From MPNP01 sp965116235 (lineage in GTDB: Bacteria > Pseudomonadota > Alphaproteobacteria > Rhodobacterales > Rhodobacteraceae): 64,000 nt of DNA. The first letter of the stretch is position 1. Each line of letters opens with the position of its first letter. Shown here one piece after another: positions 28,593 to 37,459 of the stretch. Location of the stretch: the NCBI GenBank assembly GCA_965116235.1, contig OZ220496.1, forward strand, positions 868,001 through 932,000. The letters run 5' to 3'. The position numbers were made by a program, and so were the translations under genes. Below the pieces are notes generated by a model. That model ran no database searches. It was not told the origin of the DNA and worked only from the letters and a program-made list of their open reading frames with translations.

Positions 28593-29183
28593 TCAAGGAA
28601 TTTCGCTTGAATCCTGTTTGGCCTGGCCAATCAATAGGATTTCAAATTTGTCAAAGCGTCCCTCCATGGCACTGAACCTTTCTTCCATGGCATCAAAGCG
28701 TCCCTCCATGGCACTGAACCTTTCTTCCATGGCATCAAAGCGCCCCTCAACAACGTCGAGGCGATTTTCAACAACATCGAACCGTTGATCAACAACATCG
28801 AACCGCTGATCGACGGCCTCGAATCCGTCCTTGACCTCATCTCTGACTTCTGCCACCTCAATTGACAATCGAAGAAACCTCTGGTCAAGATTGTCGACCC
28901 GAATCGCCAAATATCCCGCTACCGCCATTCCAACAGCAAGCATCCCCCCGAGTACCCATCCAGGCATTTTGCCCGGCATCGGGCGCTCCTCGGTGCGATG
29001 GTGCGATTGTTGTACGGCAGGTCTGTCTTCGCTTGTTTGATCCATTCGGATCGCCATCCGCTTGTCTACTAGGCGATCAACCTGTCCGCGCAACTTATCA
29101 TCAAACATCTGACCCAGTCGTCTGATCAGCCGTTCTTCTATCTCGTTCAACTGATCCGCTGTCATTTCATATCCTGAATTCAT
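28593..29183 (-). CDS. Membrane-anchored coiled-coil protein with heptad repeats
   Basis: Unknown function. 196 residues: an N-terminal charged helix (ADQLNEIEERL) with a basic, polar linker, one hydrophobic segment at about 75-94 (WVLGGMLAVGMAVAGYLAI), then a long coiled coil to the end built of 7- and 14-residue units such as RFDVVDQ and RFDAMEERFSAMEG. The last two 14-residue units are identical at DNA level. The design is an inner-membrane anchor with a long rod, resembling many unnamed alphaproteobacterial coiled-coil proteins. ATG at codon 7 is an alternative start. Confidence 0.72.
   Translation of the reverse strand: MNSGYEMTADQLNEIEERLIRRLGQMFDDKLRGQVDRLVDKRMAIRMDQTSEDRPAVQQSHHRTEERPMPGKMPGWVLGGMLAVGMAVAGYLAIRVDNLDQRFLRLSIEVAEVRDEVKDGFEAVDQRFDVVDQRFDVVENRLDVVEGRFDAMEERFSAMEGRFDAMEERFSAMEGRFDKFEILLIGQAKQDSSEIP
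28651..28734 (-). repeat. Two perfect 42-bp tandem copies inside the coiled-coil gene
   Basis: Copies at 28651-28692 and 28693-28734 are identical and in frame (14 codons each); a third, diverged unit begins at 28735. Such exact repeats allow the rod length to change by slippage. Confidence 0.85.
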
Positions 29184-29718
29184 CGTTCTCTTTGTCCTTC
29201 GAAGTGTGACTCATTCAACCCGAAAGGTCAAATGATCTTTGGATCCCCTCTGCCGACAACCAAAGCAACGGGCACTCGAAGTCCAGAAATTCGGAAGAAA
29301 GGGCTTAACATCAATTTTGTGCATCCTGCATATTGGTCTCTGTGCGAGAACAAACAAGACACGTGCCCAAACTATTTTACATTCAGCAGGCCGTGAATAT
29401 TGAAAGTCTACTTCGATCTCTTAAGTGGGTGCGTGATGGATTGGCTGAGAGCTTGTGACACTTGGGGGCCGAGTGGGGGACCGCGATCAGATCGGCGATG
29501 TCCCTTCAAGAATCCGGGGACAGGCCAGGCATGTCGGAAGTTTCAGCGTTTCCCGTACCGTTCCAGCGTGCTTGAATGAGATGACAGGGCGAGCGACAAC
29601 AGACTTTCTGACCCGCTGCGTCGCTCTTGCGTTTCGGACACGGCGTGTGCTTCCTTCACAGGCCATCCGAAATTGAAACGGGCGAAATGTCAACTGAACA
29701 TTAAGTCGGGGAGATACA
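29184..29718. other. Intergenic region between coiled-coil and ankyrin genes
   Basis: The flanking genes diverge, so both promoters must be here. Apart from GGGGAGA ahead of ATG 29719 I see no clear promoter, repeat or RNA. A short frame at 29455-29676 lacks family character. Confidence 0.4.
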
Positions 29719-31425
29719 ATGGAAAGCAGCATATACGAATCCACCGACCTGACAGAAGTTGAGAGCCACCTTGCCAGTCTGGAGGATATCAACTCGGCGA
29801 ACGATGAGGGATTGACCGCTCTGCATCAATTTGTGGCCTTCAATTCGTCGCCCGAAGTCATAAGCGTGGTCATCAACTCGGGAGGCAGTGTTTTCAGTGA
29901 ATCAAAGATGGGTTTGACGCCTCTTCATGTTGCGGCGGCTTGCAATCACAATCCCGAAATCATCCGGGAATTGGTCAATGCCAAGGCTCCGGTCAATGTG
30001 GCCTCATCCAGTGGATTGACGCCCCTTCACGGGGCGGCGGCCTACAATCCGAACCCGGAGGTTGCCACCGAACTGATCAATGGTGGGGCCGAGATCGACC
30101 GAGTGTCAAAGAGCGACATGACTCCGCTATTTGCCGCGGCCGCCAATAACAAGAATCCCGAGATCATACGGACGCTGGTGGAAAATGGTTCGGACGCGAA
30201 CCGCAGAAATGACGGTTCTGATACACCTTTGCATGCTGTGGCCCAGATCAATCCGAATCCTGAAGCGACACGAATCCTGATTGACGCCGGAGCCGAGTCG
30301 GATGCAGTGAATTCAGACGGGCTTACACCGCTTCATCTGGCGGCTTCCAGCAATCCAAATCCTGAAGTCGTGAGCAACCTGCTTGCCGCTGGCGCTGGTA
30401 TCGGAATTACCGACAAAGATGGCAAGTTGCCTTGTGAACGAGCGCTCGAGAGCAATAGCGCACTTGTGGCTTCAGACGTATACAAGGCTTTGAGCGTGGT
30501 CCATCAAGACAATTGGGGAAGCAAAAAGTTTTTCCTTGTGGCCACATTGGAAGATGTCAAAAGATGCTTGCGAAACGGGGCCGAAGTGAACATTCGTGTG
30601 CCTCCGAACAGCTTGACGCCACTTCATTGGGCAGTACGATGCAATCCGCATCTGTCCGTCATCGAGGCTTTGCTGGACGAAGGTGCGGACGTCAACGCCA
30701 CCGAGCGCACAGGATTGACACCGTTGCATTGGGCCGTTCAGAATCCGTACATTCCCAGCGCCATAGTCACTTTGCTGGTTGACCGCGGCGCAGACTTGGA
30801 AGCACAAGTCAAGGACACGGCTATCAGGCCACTGGAAATTGCCGTTCGCAACGCCAGCCATCCTGATGTTGTTGAAACCCTCATCAAGCTGGGGTCGTCG
30901 GTGGAAAATGGCGAGACCAGTACGGGTGTTGCCATTATTCACCGGGCCGCAACGAATACCAACTGCCCAGCCGAGGTTATCAGTGTGCTGGTTGCGAATG
31001 GAGCCGACCCACTTGCGCTGGACAAAATGGAGAATTCAGCGATTCACCTGACCTTCAAGACCAACAAAATTTTCCTGAAGGCCATCCAAAAACTGGTTGA
31101 GCTAGGTCTTGATCCTAACTCTCAGAATTCACACGGCAACACCCCGTTGCATAAAATTGTTCGCATGAACTCCAACAATGCCGCCCTCGATTTCATGATC
31201 AAGTCGGGTGCCGACCCCTATCTGGAAAACAACAAGGGAAAGTCGCCTTTCGATATCGCATCCGACTCGGTCAAACGAAACATCCGACGCAAAATGAACA
31301 AGTTCAAAGGTTCTGAGGCAAATGCGGCACCAACAGGCGAAGAGGTATCGCCGGCTGAAGAGTTCCCCCCGAACGACACGGATGGTAAGGCCGAAACCGC
31401 CGATGATGGTGATGCGCCAGCATAG
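29719..31425 (+). CDS. Ankyrin-repeat protein
   Basis: 568 residues consisting almost entirely of ankyrin repeats of about 34-35 residues, with TPLH/TALH turns at about 33-36, 67-70, 101-104, 169-172, 203-206, 300-303, 334-337 and 475-478. Many units carry an 'NPNPEV' insert that recurs between helices. A degenerate stretch at 235-290 splits two blocks. The tail (530-568) is acidic and disordered. There is no signal peptide and no enzymatic domain, so it is probably a protein-binding scaffold. A GGGGAGA ribosome site precedes the ATG. The gene ends 18 bp before the PLP-enzyme gene. Confidence 0.88.
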   Translation: MESSIYESTDLTEVESHLASLEDINSANDEGLTALHQFVAFNSSPEVISVVINSGGSVFSESKMGLTPLHVAAACNHNPEIIRELVNAKAPVNVASSSGLTPLHGAAAYNPNPEVATELINGGAEIDRVSKSDMTPLFAAAANNKNPEIIRTLVENGSDANRRNDGSDTPLHAVAQINPNPEATRILIDAGAESDAVNSDGLTPLHLAASSNPNPEVVSNLLAAGAGIGITDKDGKLPCERALESNSALVASDVYKALSVVHQDNWGSKKFFLVATLEDVKRCLRNGAEVNIRVPPNSLTPLHWAVRCNPHLSVIEALLDEGADVNATERTGLTPLHWAVQNPYIPSAIVTLLVDRGADLEAQVKDTAIRPLEIAVRNASHPDVVETLIKLGSSVENGETSTGVAIIHRAATNTNCPAEVISVLVANGADPLALDKMENSAIHLTFKTNKIFLKAIQKLVELGLDPNSQNSHGNTPLHKIVRMNSNNAALDFMIKSGADPYLENNKGKSPFDIASDSVKRNIRRKMNKFKGSEANAAPTGEEVSPAEEFPPNDTDGKAETADDGDAPA

Positions 31426-31443
31426 ACACAGCGGAGAGTCTTG

Positions 31444-32415
31444 ATGTTTGACAAGGAAGACATCGTTGGTGCAAGCGAAATTGTCTATCGGTCGATGCCG
31501 CCAACACCGCAGATTTCGTGGCCGCTCCTCAACAAGGAAATCGGGACTGAAGTTTGGGTCAAGCACGAGAATCACACGCCGATCGGGGCCTTCAAGATTC
31601 GAGGTGGCATCACTTTCATGGATTGGGTCAGCCGAACCCTTCCTCGCTCTCAAGGTGTTGTCACGGCCACCAGAGGCAATCATGGCCAGAGCATAGCCCG
31701 AGCCGCGGCGACTATCGGGATGGTGTGCAAGGTGTACGTTCCCTTTGGCAATTCGGCTGAAAAAAATCAGGCCATGGTCGGTTTTGGGGCCGAACTGATT
31801 GAATGGGGTGAGGATTTTGATTCCGCGAAGGAGGAAGCCTACCGAGTGGCGAAGGATGATGGCCTGACGGTGGTGCCGCCGTTTCATCCAGAATTGGTCC
31901 GAGGAGTTGCAACTTACAGTTTGGAGTTTCTCAGCAAGATTGCCAACCTTCATACGATTTATGTCCCAATCGGTTGTGGCTCAGGTGTTTGCGGAGTTAT
32001 TGCGATGCGCAATGCACTTGATCTGCCAACAAGAATTGTGGGTGTCGTGTCCGAGCATGCCCAATGCGCCAAGCTGTCAGTCGAGCGAGGACGGCATACC
32101 GAGACCAACGCGGCCAGGACATTTGCGGATGGAGTGGCGGTCAGGGTTCCTGTCCCGGAGGCACTGGACTATTACAAGGCCGGCGTCGAGCGCGTTGTAG
32201 CCGTTTCAGAATCCGCAATCGTTGAAGCCATCAAATGCATGTTTCGGACCACGCACAACGTGGCTGAGGGTGCAGGAGCCATCGGACTTGCTGCCTTGAT
32301 GCAGGAGAGGGCCCGAATGCGCGGCAAAAAGGTGGGGATCATTTTGTCAGGGGGCAACATCGATCTGGCCAAGCTAAAATCGGTTCTTGGCGGCAAGGTC
32401 CCCGAAGCGGCATAG
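31444..32415 (+). CDS. Threonine dehydratase-like PLP enzyme (threonine/serine ammonia-lyase or racemase family)
   Basis: Fold type II PLP enzyme of 323 residues from ATG 31444 (GGAGAG 6 bp before). K51 in PIGAFKIRGG binds PLP, TRGNHGQS holds the substrate carboxylate and GCGSGVCG near 177-184 binds the phosphate. No C-terminal ACT regulatory domain is present, so this is the short, catabolic-type or serine racemase-like form rather than biosynthetic IlvA. The substrate is probably L-threonine or L-serine. Confidence 0.87.
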   Translation: MFDKEDIVGASEIVYRSMPPTPQISWPLLNKEIGTEVWVKHENHTPIGAFKIRGGITFMDWVSRTLPRSQGVVTATRGNHGQSIARAAATIGMVCKVYVPFGNSAEKNQAMVGFGAELIEWGEDFDSAKEEAYRVAKDDGLTVVPPFHPELVRGVATYSLEFLSKIANLHTIYVPIGCGSGVCGVIAMRNALDLPTRIVGVVSEHAQCAKLSVERGRHTETNAARTFADGVAVRVPVPEALDYYKAGVERVVAVSESAIVEAIKCMFRTTHNVAEGAGAIGLAALMQERARMRGKKVGIILSGGNIDLAKLKSVLGGKVPEAA

Positions 32416-32436
32416 ACAATTTCGCCACCAGCCGAT

Positions 32437-33339
32437 CTATGCCCTCACGAGCTTGCTGTAGTCGGCAACAATGGTTTTGGCCAAATCGCCCACAACGAAG
32501 CTGTAGTCCCTGATCTGACTGACAGGCTCAACTTCTGCGGCGGTTCCCGTGAGCCAGCACTGCTCGAATGATTCAAGCTCCGCGGGCCGGATGTGTCGTT
32601 CGTGGACGGCAATGTTCCGTTTTTGCAGCAGACCGAGAACCTTCTGCCGGGTTATCCCATTCAGGAAGCAATCGGGTGTCGGAGTGTGAACTTCCCCATT
32701 TCTGACAAAGAATATGTTGGCTCCCGTTGCCTCGGCAATGAATCCTCTGTAATCAAGCATGAGGGCATCGGCATATCCGTTCCTCTGAGCCTTGTGCTTG
32801 GAAATTGTGCAAATCATGTATAGCCCCGAAGCCTTTGTGTGACACGGGATGGTCTTTTCACTCGGTCTTTGCCAGTCCGAAATGTCAAGTTTGATGCCCT
32901 TGATTTCGCCCGGGGTTTCGTTATTGCCGTAATAACGTCCCCATTCCCAGGTGGCGATTGCCAGGCAGGAGGGATTCTTCAGCGATGCTATGCCCATATC
33001 CTCTCCATCGGCCCGCCAGGCCAAGGGCCGAACGTATGCATCGGTCAGCCCGTTAATCCGGATGACTTCGGCCTTGGCTCTCTCGATTTCTTCAGGCGAG
33101 TAGCTGATATCGATGTCCATTTGGCGGGCGGATTCAAGCAGTCGAAGCGTATGTTCCCGATTGGCAAATATCTTGCCGCCATAGGCACGTTCACCCTCAA
33201 ACACTGATGAACCGTAGTGCAGCGCGTGGGTAAGCATGTGCACCTGAGCCGAGCGCCACGGGATGAGTTCTCCATTGAACCAGATGTATCCATCACGATT
33301 GCCGTATCCCGGCAATTCAGATATTGTTGCCATTGTCAT
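32437..33339 (-). CDS. ilvE: Branched-chain amino acid aminotransferase
   Basis: Fold type IV aminotransferase acting on leucine, isoleucine and valine. 300 residues with HALHYGSSVFEGERAY at 38-53, the PLP lysine K169 in CHTKASGLY, DALMLDYRGFIAEATGANIFFV and the phosphate loop GTAAEV. Length is normal. It diverges from petP with 166 bp between, an arrangement seen in relatives. Confidence 0.93.
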   Translation of the reverse strand: MTMATISELPGYGNRDGYIWFNGELIPWRSAQVHMLTHALHYGSSVFEGERAYGGKIFANREHTLRLLESARQMDIDISYSPEEIERAKAEVIRINGLTDAYVRPLAWRADGEDMGIASLKNPSCLAIATWEWGRYYGNNETPGEIKGIKLDISDWQRPSEKTIPCHTKASGLYMICTISKHKAQRNGYADALMLDYRGFIAEATGANIFFVRNGEVHTPTPDCFLNGITRQKVLGLLQKRNIAVHERHIRPAELESFEQCWLTGTAAEVEPVSQIRDYSFVVGDLAKTIVADYSKLVRA

Positions 33340-33505
33340 GCCCCCCGCATCCAGGTTTAACGCCCCCGGCCGCTCGTTGAATGAAAAGCCCGATTCTCAT
33401 GCGCCAGGCCGACCTCGCGCACGAAGGCAAGTACAACTAGTGGCATCATGCGTGAAGTCAATATCGCGGCTTGAAATTAGGTCAGCAATACTTACTTTGT
33501 CAGGC

Positions 33506-34006
33506 ATGGATGACAAGATCAAACCGCACAACCTTGCGGGTTACAGGCTTCTTTACCTGACGGACAAGGAGATCAACGAAGGGATGGAAGCCATGATGTT
33601 CGCGTATCGAGGCTTTACTTCCGATCCGGACGACATTCTCGCTCGATACGGCTATGGTCGGGCTCACCACAGGGCCTTGCATTTTATTCGAAGCCGTCCG
33701 GAAATCAACGTGTCTGGCCTGAAGGAGATACTGGCCATATCCAAGCAGTCATTGAATCGCGTTCTCCGCCGGCTGATTCGTGATTCTCTGGTGGAAGTGC
33801 GATCCAACCCAAAGGATCGTCGTTCAAAGTATCTCAACCTGACTTCGGCCGGTGAAAAACTGGCCGGCGAATTGGCCCGCGTTCAGCACAATCGGGTTCG
33901 AGCTGCTTATCTCAAGGCCGGACCTGAAGCTGTGGCCGGATTTCGATCGGTCCTGGAATGTTTGACCCATCCCGATTATCAGGAACTGACCCATTCTGAT
34001 GATTGA
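33506..34006 (+). CDS. petP: MarR-family regulator PetP
   Basis: 166-residue MarR-type winged-helix protein: the DNA-binding part is ISKQSLNRVLRRLIRDSLVEVRSNPKDRRSKYLNLT, with the DxRSK wing. The N-terminal YGRAHHRALHFI helix matches PetP, which acts with the response regulator PetR in Rhodobacter relatives and is needed for cytochrome bc1 expression. ATG 33506 is chosen although the frame is open far upstream, because the upstream part overlaps the ilvE promoter. The gene overlaps petR by 8 bp. Confidence 0.85.
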   Translation: MDDKIKPHNLAGYRLLYLTDKEINEGMEAMMFAYRGFTSDPDDILARYGYGRAHHRALHFIRSRPEINVSGLKEILAISKQSLNRVLRRLIRDSLVEVRSNPKDRRSKYLNLTSAGEKLAGELARVQHNRVRAAYLKAGPEAVAGFRSVLECLTHPDYQELTHSDD

Positions 34007-34718
34007 TTCGGCCAATTCAAAAAGTATCCGTCCTCACATTCTCGTGGTTGAAGACGATCTGAAGATAAGCCAGCTGCTCAAGAGGTTTCTGGACAGCAAC
34101 GGCTTTCACTGTTCTCCGGCAGGCGATGCTGAAGAGGCCAGGATCTTGCTTCAAACCATCGGCTTTGATTTGGCTCTCGTCGATGTGATGCTGCCCGGAG
34201 AGAACGGCATATCCTTGACCGAACACATCATATCCACAACGACAACCCCGGTGATCATTCTGTCGGCCCGAACGACTGTCGAGAATCGTATTGACGGCCT
34301 GCTGGCCGGAGTGGATGATTACATACCCAAACCCTTTAGCCCGCAGGAGGTCTTGCTGAGGATCAAGGCCGTCCTGAGACGATCGGAAAAAGCGGACATA
34401 GGACGGATAGCCTTTGGCGATTTTGTCTTTGATCTTGAGCGGGGCGAGCTTTCGTCGTGTGACCTCACTGTCAGTCTGAGTGATGCCGAGCGGACCATCC
34501 TGAACATCTTGGCCGCAAGAGCCAATCAAACGGTCTCGCGAGAGGAAATCTGTCGTCTGGTCAGCACAAAGGGCGAAAGAATCACGGATCGAACGGTTGA
34601 TTTGCGCATTTCCCGCCTGCGCAAGAAGCTTGGGGATAATCCCCAAGTGCCGAAATACCTGAAGACGGTTCGAGGTAAAGGTTACATTTTCGTTCCCGAT
34701 GACATCGAGTTCGTCTAA
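33999..34718 (+). CDS. petR: OmpR-family response regulator PetR
   Basis: 239 residues: receiver domain with acidic pocket D19/D20, phosphorylated D62 in LVDVMLPG and K111 in YIPKPF, then an OmpR-type winged helix ending in TVRGKGYIFV. The overlap with petP means translational coupling; no histidine kinase gene is adjacent, as in other petPR loci. Confidence 0.88.
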   Translation: MIDSANSKSIRPHILVVEDDLKISQLLKRFLDSNGFHCSPAGDAEEARILLQTIGFDLALVDVMLPGENGISLTEHIISTTTTPVIILSARTTVENRIDGLLAGVDDYIPKPFSPQEVLLRIKAVLRRSEKADIGRIAFGDFVFDLERGELSSCDLTVSLSDAERTILNILAARANQTVSREEICRLVSTKGERITDRTVDLRISRLRKKLGDNPQVPKYLKTVRGKGYIFVPDDIEFV

Positions 34719-35062
34719 AGAGATTTCATGAATCGTGGATGACTCCGAATTCTTCTTGGCGGCATTGGAACTGCGATCAGATCCAAGCGGCATCGTGACA
34801 GGCTGTGATATCTGACTTACCTCTATCAGGAAGAGTTCAAGAGTTTAAAAAGTTGGTAGGAATTGCTAGTTCTGACATTGAAGGCAAAACGCAAAAGACG
34901 ACTTACCGTTAACAACCGCCGAGACATGGAAAGCGTAACCACTCCTTCGGAATTGACGAATGCGGCCGGAACATTGCAAGACCATAAGCTCTAGAACTGC
35001 AAGAACAGGGGCAAACCCGTTAGGCTCGCCTGCAAGGAAACGGTACCAGGCATGGAGAAACT
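34719..35062. other. Intergenic region before the deacetylase gene
   Basis: About 340 bp; I see no gene or RNA. The last 15 bp hold GGAGAAA, the ribosome binding site of the GTG-start gene at 35063. Confidence 0.4.
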
Positions 35063-35995
35063 GTGACAACGACCATCATCACCCATTCTGATTGTCTCAA
35101 GCATGTGACTCCCAGAGGTCATCCCGAAAGGGTGGCCCGCCTTGAGGCACTGAATGAGACGTTTGCGGGGCAGGATTTTGCCCAAGTGCCCAGACTTGAG
35201 GCAGATCTTTGCTCGACCGAGCATTTGACCTTGGCTCATCCCGTTGAATATGTCGAGAGCATCAGAAACAGAGTTCCAGCCCACGGCTTTGCAAGCATCG
35301 ATGCAGACACGCACATGACACCTGGCTCCTGGGATGCGGCATGTCGGGCGGTTGGCGCTAACATTCAGGCCGTTGACATGGTAATGAGTGGTCAGGCCGA
35401 GAACGTTTTTTGTGCTGTCAGACCCCCTGGACATCACGCCGAAAAAACCCGAGCCATGGGCTTTTGCCTCTTTGGGACAGTGGCAATCGGGGCATTGTAC
35501 GCTCTTGAAAATCACAACCTTGAGCGTGTCGCTATCGTCGACTTTGACGTGCATCATGGCAACGGTACGAGTGACATCTTGTGGGGCGAGGACAGGATCA
35601 TGTTCGCTTCCACCCATGAAATGCCCCTGTATCCCGGTACCGGGTACGAAAGCGAGACAGGACGATATGGGCAGATCATCAATAAACCGCTGGGGGCCAG
35701 ATCAGGGGGCGTTGAGTTCAAGCAGGCCATCAATGCGATAATTGATCGCCTGGATCAGTTCAAACCGGAAATGATCATGATATCGGCGGGGTTTGATGCC
35801 CATTTCGATGATCCGTTAAGTTCATTACGGCTTGAACCCGAAGATTTTGGGTGGGTCACTGAAACCATCTGTCAACTGGCTCAAGCCCACAGCAACGGAA
35901 GAATCGTATCGTCTCTGGAGGGAGGATACAGCATCACAGGCTTGACAACATCAGTTGTGGAGCACTTGAATGCCTTGGAGGGGGCAGCCCAATGA
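35063..35995 (+). CDS. Histone deacetylase-family (acetoin utilization/acetylpolyamine amidohydrolase-like) protein
   Basis: Zinc amidohydrolase of 310 residues. The catalytic pair is in RPPGHHAE (H124, H125), zinc ligands in DFDVHHGNGT (D162, H164) and a later Asp in SAGFDAHFDDPL; EGGYS closes the site. Bacterial members deacetylate small amines or acyl-lysines; the native substrate is not evident. The start is GTG with GGAGAAA 5 bp before. Its TGA overlaps the xseB ATG, an association common in alphaproteobacteria. Confidence 0.9.
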   Translation: MTTTIITHSDCLKHVTPRGHPERVARLEALNETFAGQDFAQVPRLEADLCSTEHLTLAHPVEYVESIRNRVPAHGFASIDADTHMTPGSWDAACRAVGANIQAVDMVMSGQAENVFCAVRPPGHHAEKTRAMGFCLFGTVAIGALYALENHNLERVAIVDFDVHHGNGTSDILWGEDRIMFASTHEMPLYPGTGYESETGRYGQIINKPLGARSGGVEFKQAINAIIDRLDQFKPEMIMISAGFDAHFDDPLSSLRLEPEDFGWVTETICQLAQAHSNGRIVSSLEGGYSITGLTTSVVEHLNALEGAAQ

Positions 35996-36258
35996 ACGAG
36001 GACAATAAGACCGTGACAAAAGCAGGATCCGACATTGCAAAGATGTCCTTCGAGGAGGCGCTTGAGGCCCTCGAAGAAGTAGTCACGGACCTGGAAAAAG
36101 GCGATGCGAACCTTGATGAGGCCATCGCATTATATGTACATGGCACAAACTTGCGCAAGCATTGCAGCGCCAAGCTTGAAGCGGCCCAAAAGAAAATTGC
36201 CGAGCTCGTGGCGGCTGAGCGGAACGAAGTTGCCAGCAGTGCGGCAACCTTGATCTAG
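35992..36258 (+). CDS. xseB: Exodeoxyribonuclease VII small subunit
   Basis: 88 residues with the family core SFEEALEALEEVVTDLEKGDANLDEAIALYVHG-type helical hairpin. XseB binds the large subunit XseA (not in this window) in many copies to form exonuclease VII, which degrades single-stranded DNA. It overlaps the deacetylase gene by 4 bp and precedes a related short gene and ispA. Confidence 0.93.
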   Translation: MNEDNKTVTKAGSDIAKMSFEEALEALEEVVTDLEKGDANLDEAIALYVHGTNLRKHCSAKLEAAQKKIAELVAAERNEVASSAATLI

Positions 36259-36261
36259 GCG

Positions 36262-36555
36262 ATGACTGATACCGATTCACCGTCAGAACTGGATCAAAAG
36301 TATGAGAAGCTTCGGCGTGACATAGTCACGCTGAGTTTCGCAGCGGCTCTGGATCGATTGCAGAAAATTTCTGAAATAATGGGTTCCTCCAGACATTCGC
36401 TTGAAGAGACGATACATCTCTATCGGTACGCTGAACTGCTGTTCGAGTATTGCCAGACGTATCTTGAAGTGAACGAGGTTCCTCCTCAGGTGATCGAACT
36501 GGATCGGGAGCGTCGCCCCACAGGTCTGAAAAATCTGGATGTCATGAAGGAGTGA
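36262..36555 (+). CDS. Diverged XseB-like paralogue
   Basis: 97 residues, starting 3 bp after xseB. Its middle aligns with XseB along the helical hairpin: LSFAAALDRLQKI against MSFEEALEALEEV, then SLEETIHLYRYAELL against NLDEAIALYVHGTNL, and YCQTYLE against HCSAKLE. The tail (PPQVIELDRERRPTGLKN) differs. This looks like a tandem duplicate that has changed role or decayed slowly; it still has an intact frame and tight spacing. I infer homology from this visual alignment only. The stop overlaps a GTG that could start ispA. Confidence 0.7.
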   Translation: MTDTDSPSELDQKYEKLRRDIVTLSFAAALDRLQKISEIMGSSRHSLEETIHLYRYAELLFEYCQTYLEVNEVPPQVIELDRERRPTGLKNLDVMKE

Positions 36556-36575
36556 CAAATTCCGGAACCCAAGGA

Positions 36576-37451
36576 ATGAGTAGCTTTCAAGAGTATTTCA
36601 ACGGGGTACGCCATCGGATTGACGAACGCCTTCAGGACCTGTGTTCGGCTCTGCCCGACGGCCCTTTACGGACTCCCTTGATCCATGCCTTGGAAGGCGG
36701 GAAAAGAGTCCGGGGCTTTCTGGTCATTGAAAGTGCACGCCTTCACGACCTGAACGACAATTCCTCCGAACATGCGGCCGTATCGATCGAATGCCTGCAC
36801 TCCTACTCGCTCGTGCACGATGATCTCCCGTGCATGGATGACGATCCCGTGCGCCGGGGTCAACCAACGGTCCACGTCAAATGGGATGAAATGACGGCCG
36901 TTCTCGTCGGTGATGCTCTGCAAGCGCTGGCCTTCCAGATTTTGGCAGACAGCCGCAGGATATCCGATCCAAACATACGCTCGGCACTCCTTTACAATCT
37001 CGCCCGCTGCGCCGGCCTCAACGGCATGGTGCAGGGTCAAATGCTTGACATGACAACCGTCAATTCGGCAAAGGGAGTCGCCTCTGATGATATAATCACC
37101 ATCCAAAAGCTGAAAACGGGTGCCATCATCGGCTGGGCGTGCCAGGCCGGTGCGATACTCGCCGGTGCTGATCCAAAACCCTTGGGGGAATATGCCAAGA
37201 ATCTGGGACTTGCTTACCAAATTGCCGACGATCTGCTTGATGTGTGCGGTCAAAGGGAACTTGTTGGCAAGAACGTTCGCAAGGATGCCGAGGTTGGCAA
37301 ACCCACGTTTGTGTCCTTGCTGGGCAAGCAAGAGGCAAGGAGGCAGGCGACTGCCTTTGTCGAGCAGGCCATCGCCAGCCTTGAATCCTATGGCAACAGG
37401 GCGGACAATCTGAAGGAATTGGCCCGATATGCCATCAATCGCAGCCGATGA
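36576..37451 (+). CDS. ispA: Farnesyl/geranyl diphosphate synthase (polyprenyl synthetase)
   Basis: Short-chain isoprenyl synthase of 291 residues. First Asp-rich motif DDLPCMDDD at 82-90 (with the two-residue insertion typical of type II FPP synthases), GGKRVRG at 41-47 and second motif DDLLD in YQIADDLLDVCG. Makes FPP for ubiquinone and undecaprenyl synthesis. ATG 36576 is preceded by GGAA; a GTG at 36552 overlapping the upstream stop would add eight residues. dxs, often next in this cluster, is absent. Confidence 0.92.
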   Translation: MSSFQEYFNGVRHRIDERLQDLCSALPDGPLRTPLIHALEGGKRVRGFLVIESARLHDLNDNSSEHAAVSIECLHSYSLVHDDLPCMDDDPVRRGQPTVHVKWDEMTAVLVGDALQALAFQILADSRRISDPNIRSALLYNLARCAGLNGMVQGQMLDMTTVNSAKGVASDDIITIQKLKTGAIIGWACQAGAILAGADPKPLGEYAKNLGLAYQIADDLLDVCGQRELVGKNVRKDAEVGKPTFVSLLGKQEARRQATAFVEQAIASLESYGNRADNLKELARYAINRSR

Positions 37452-37459
37452 CGGATGCC

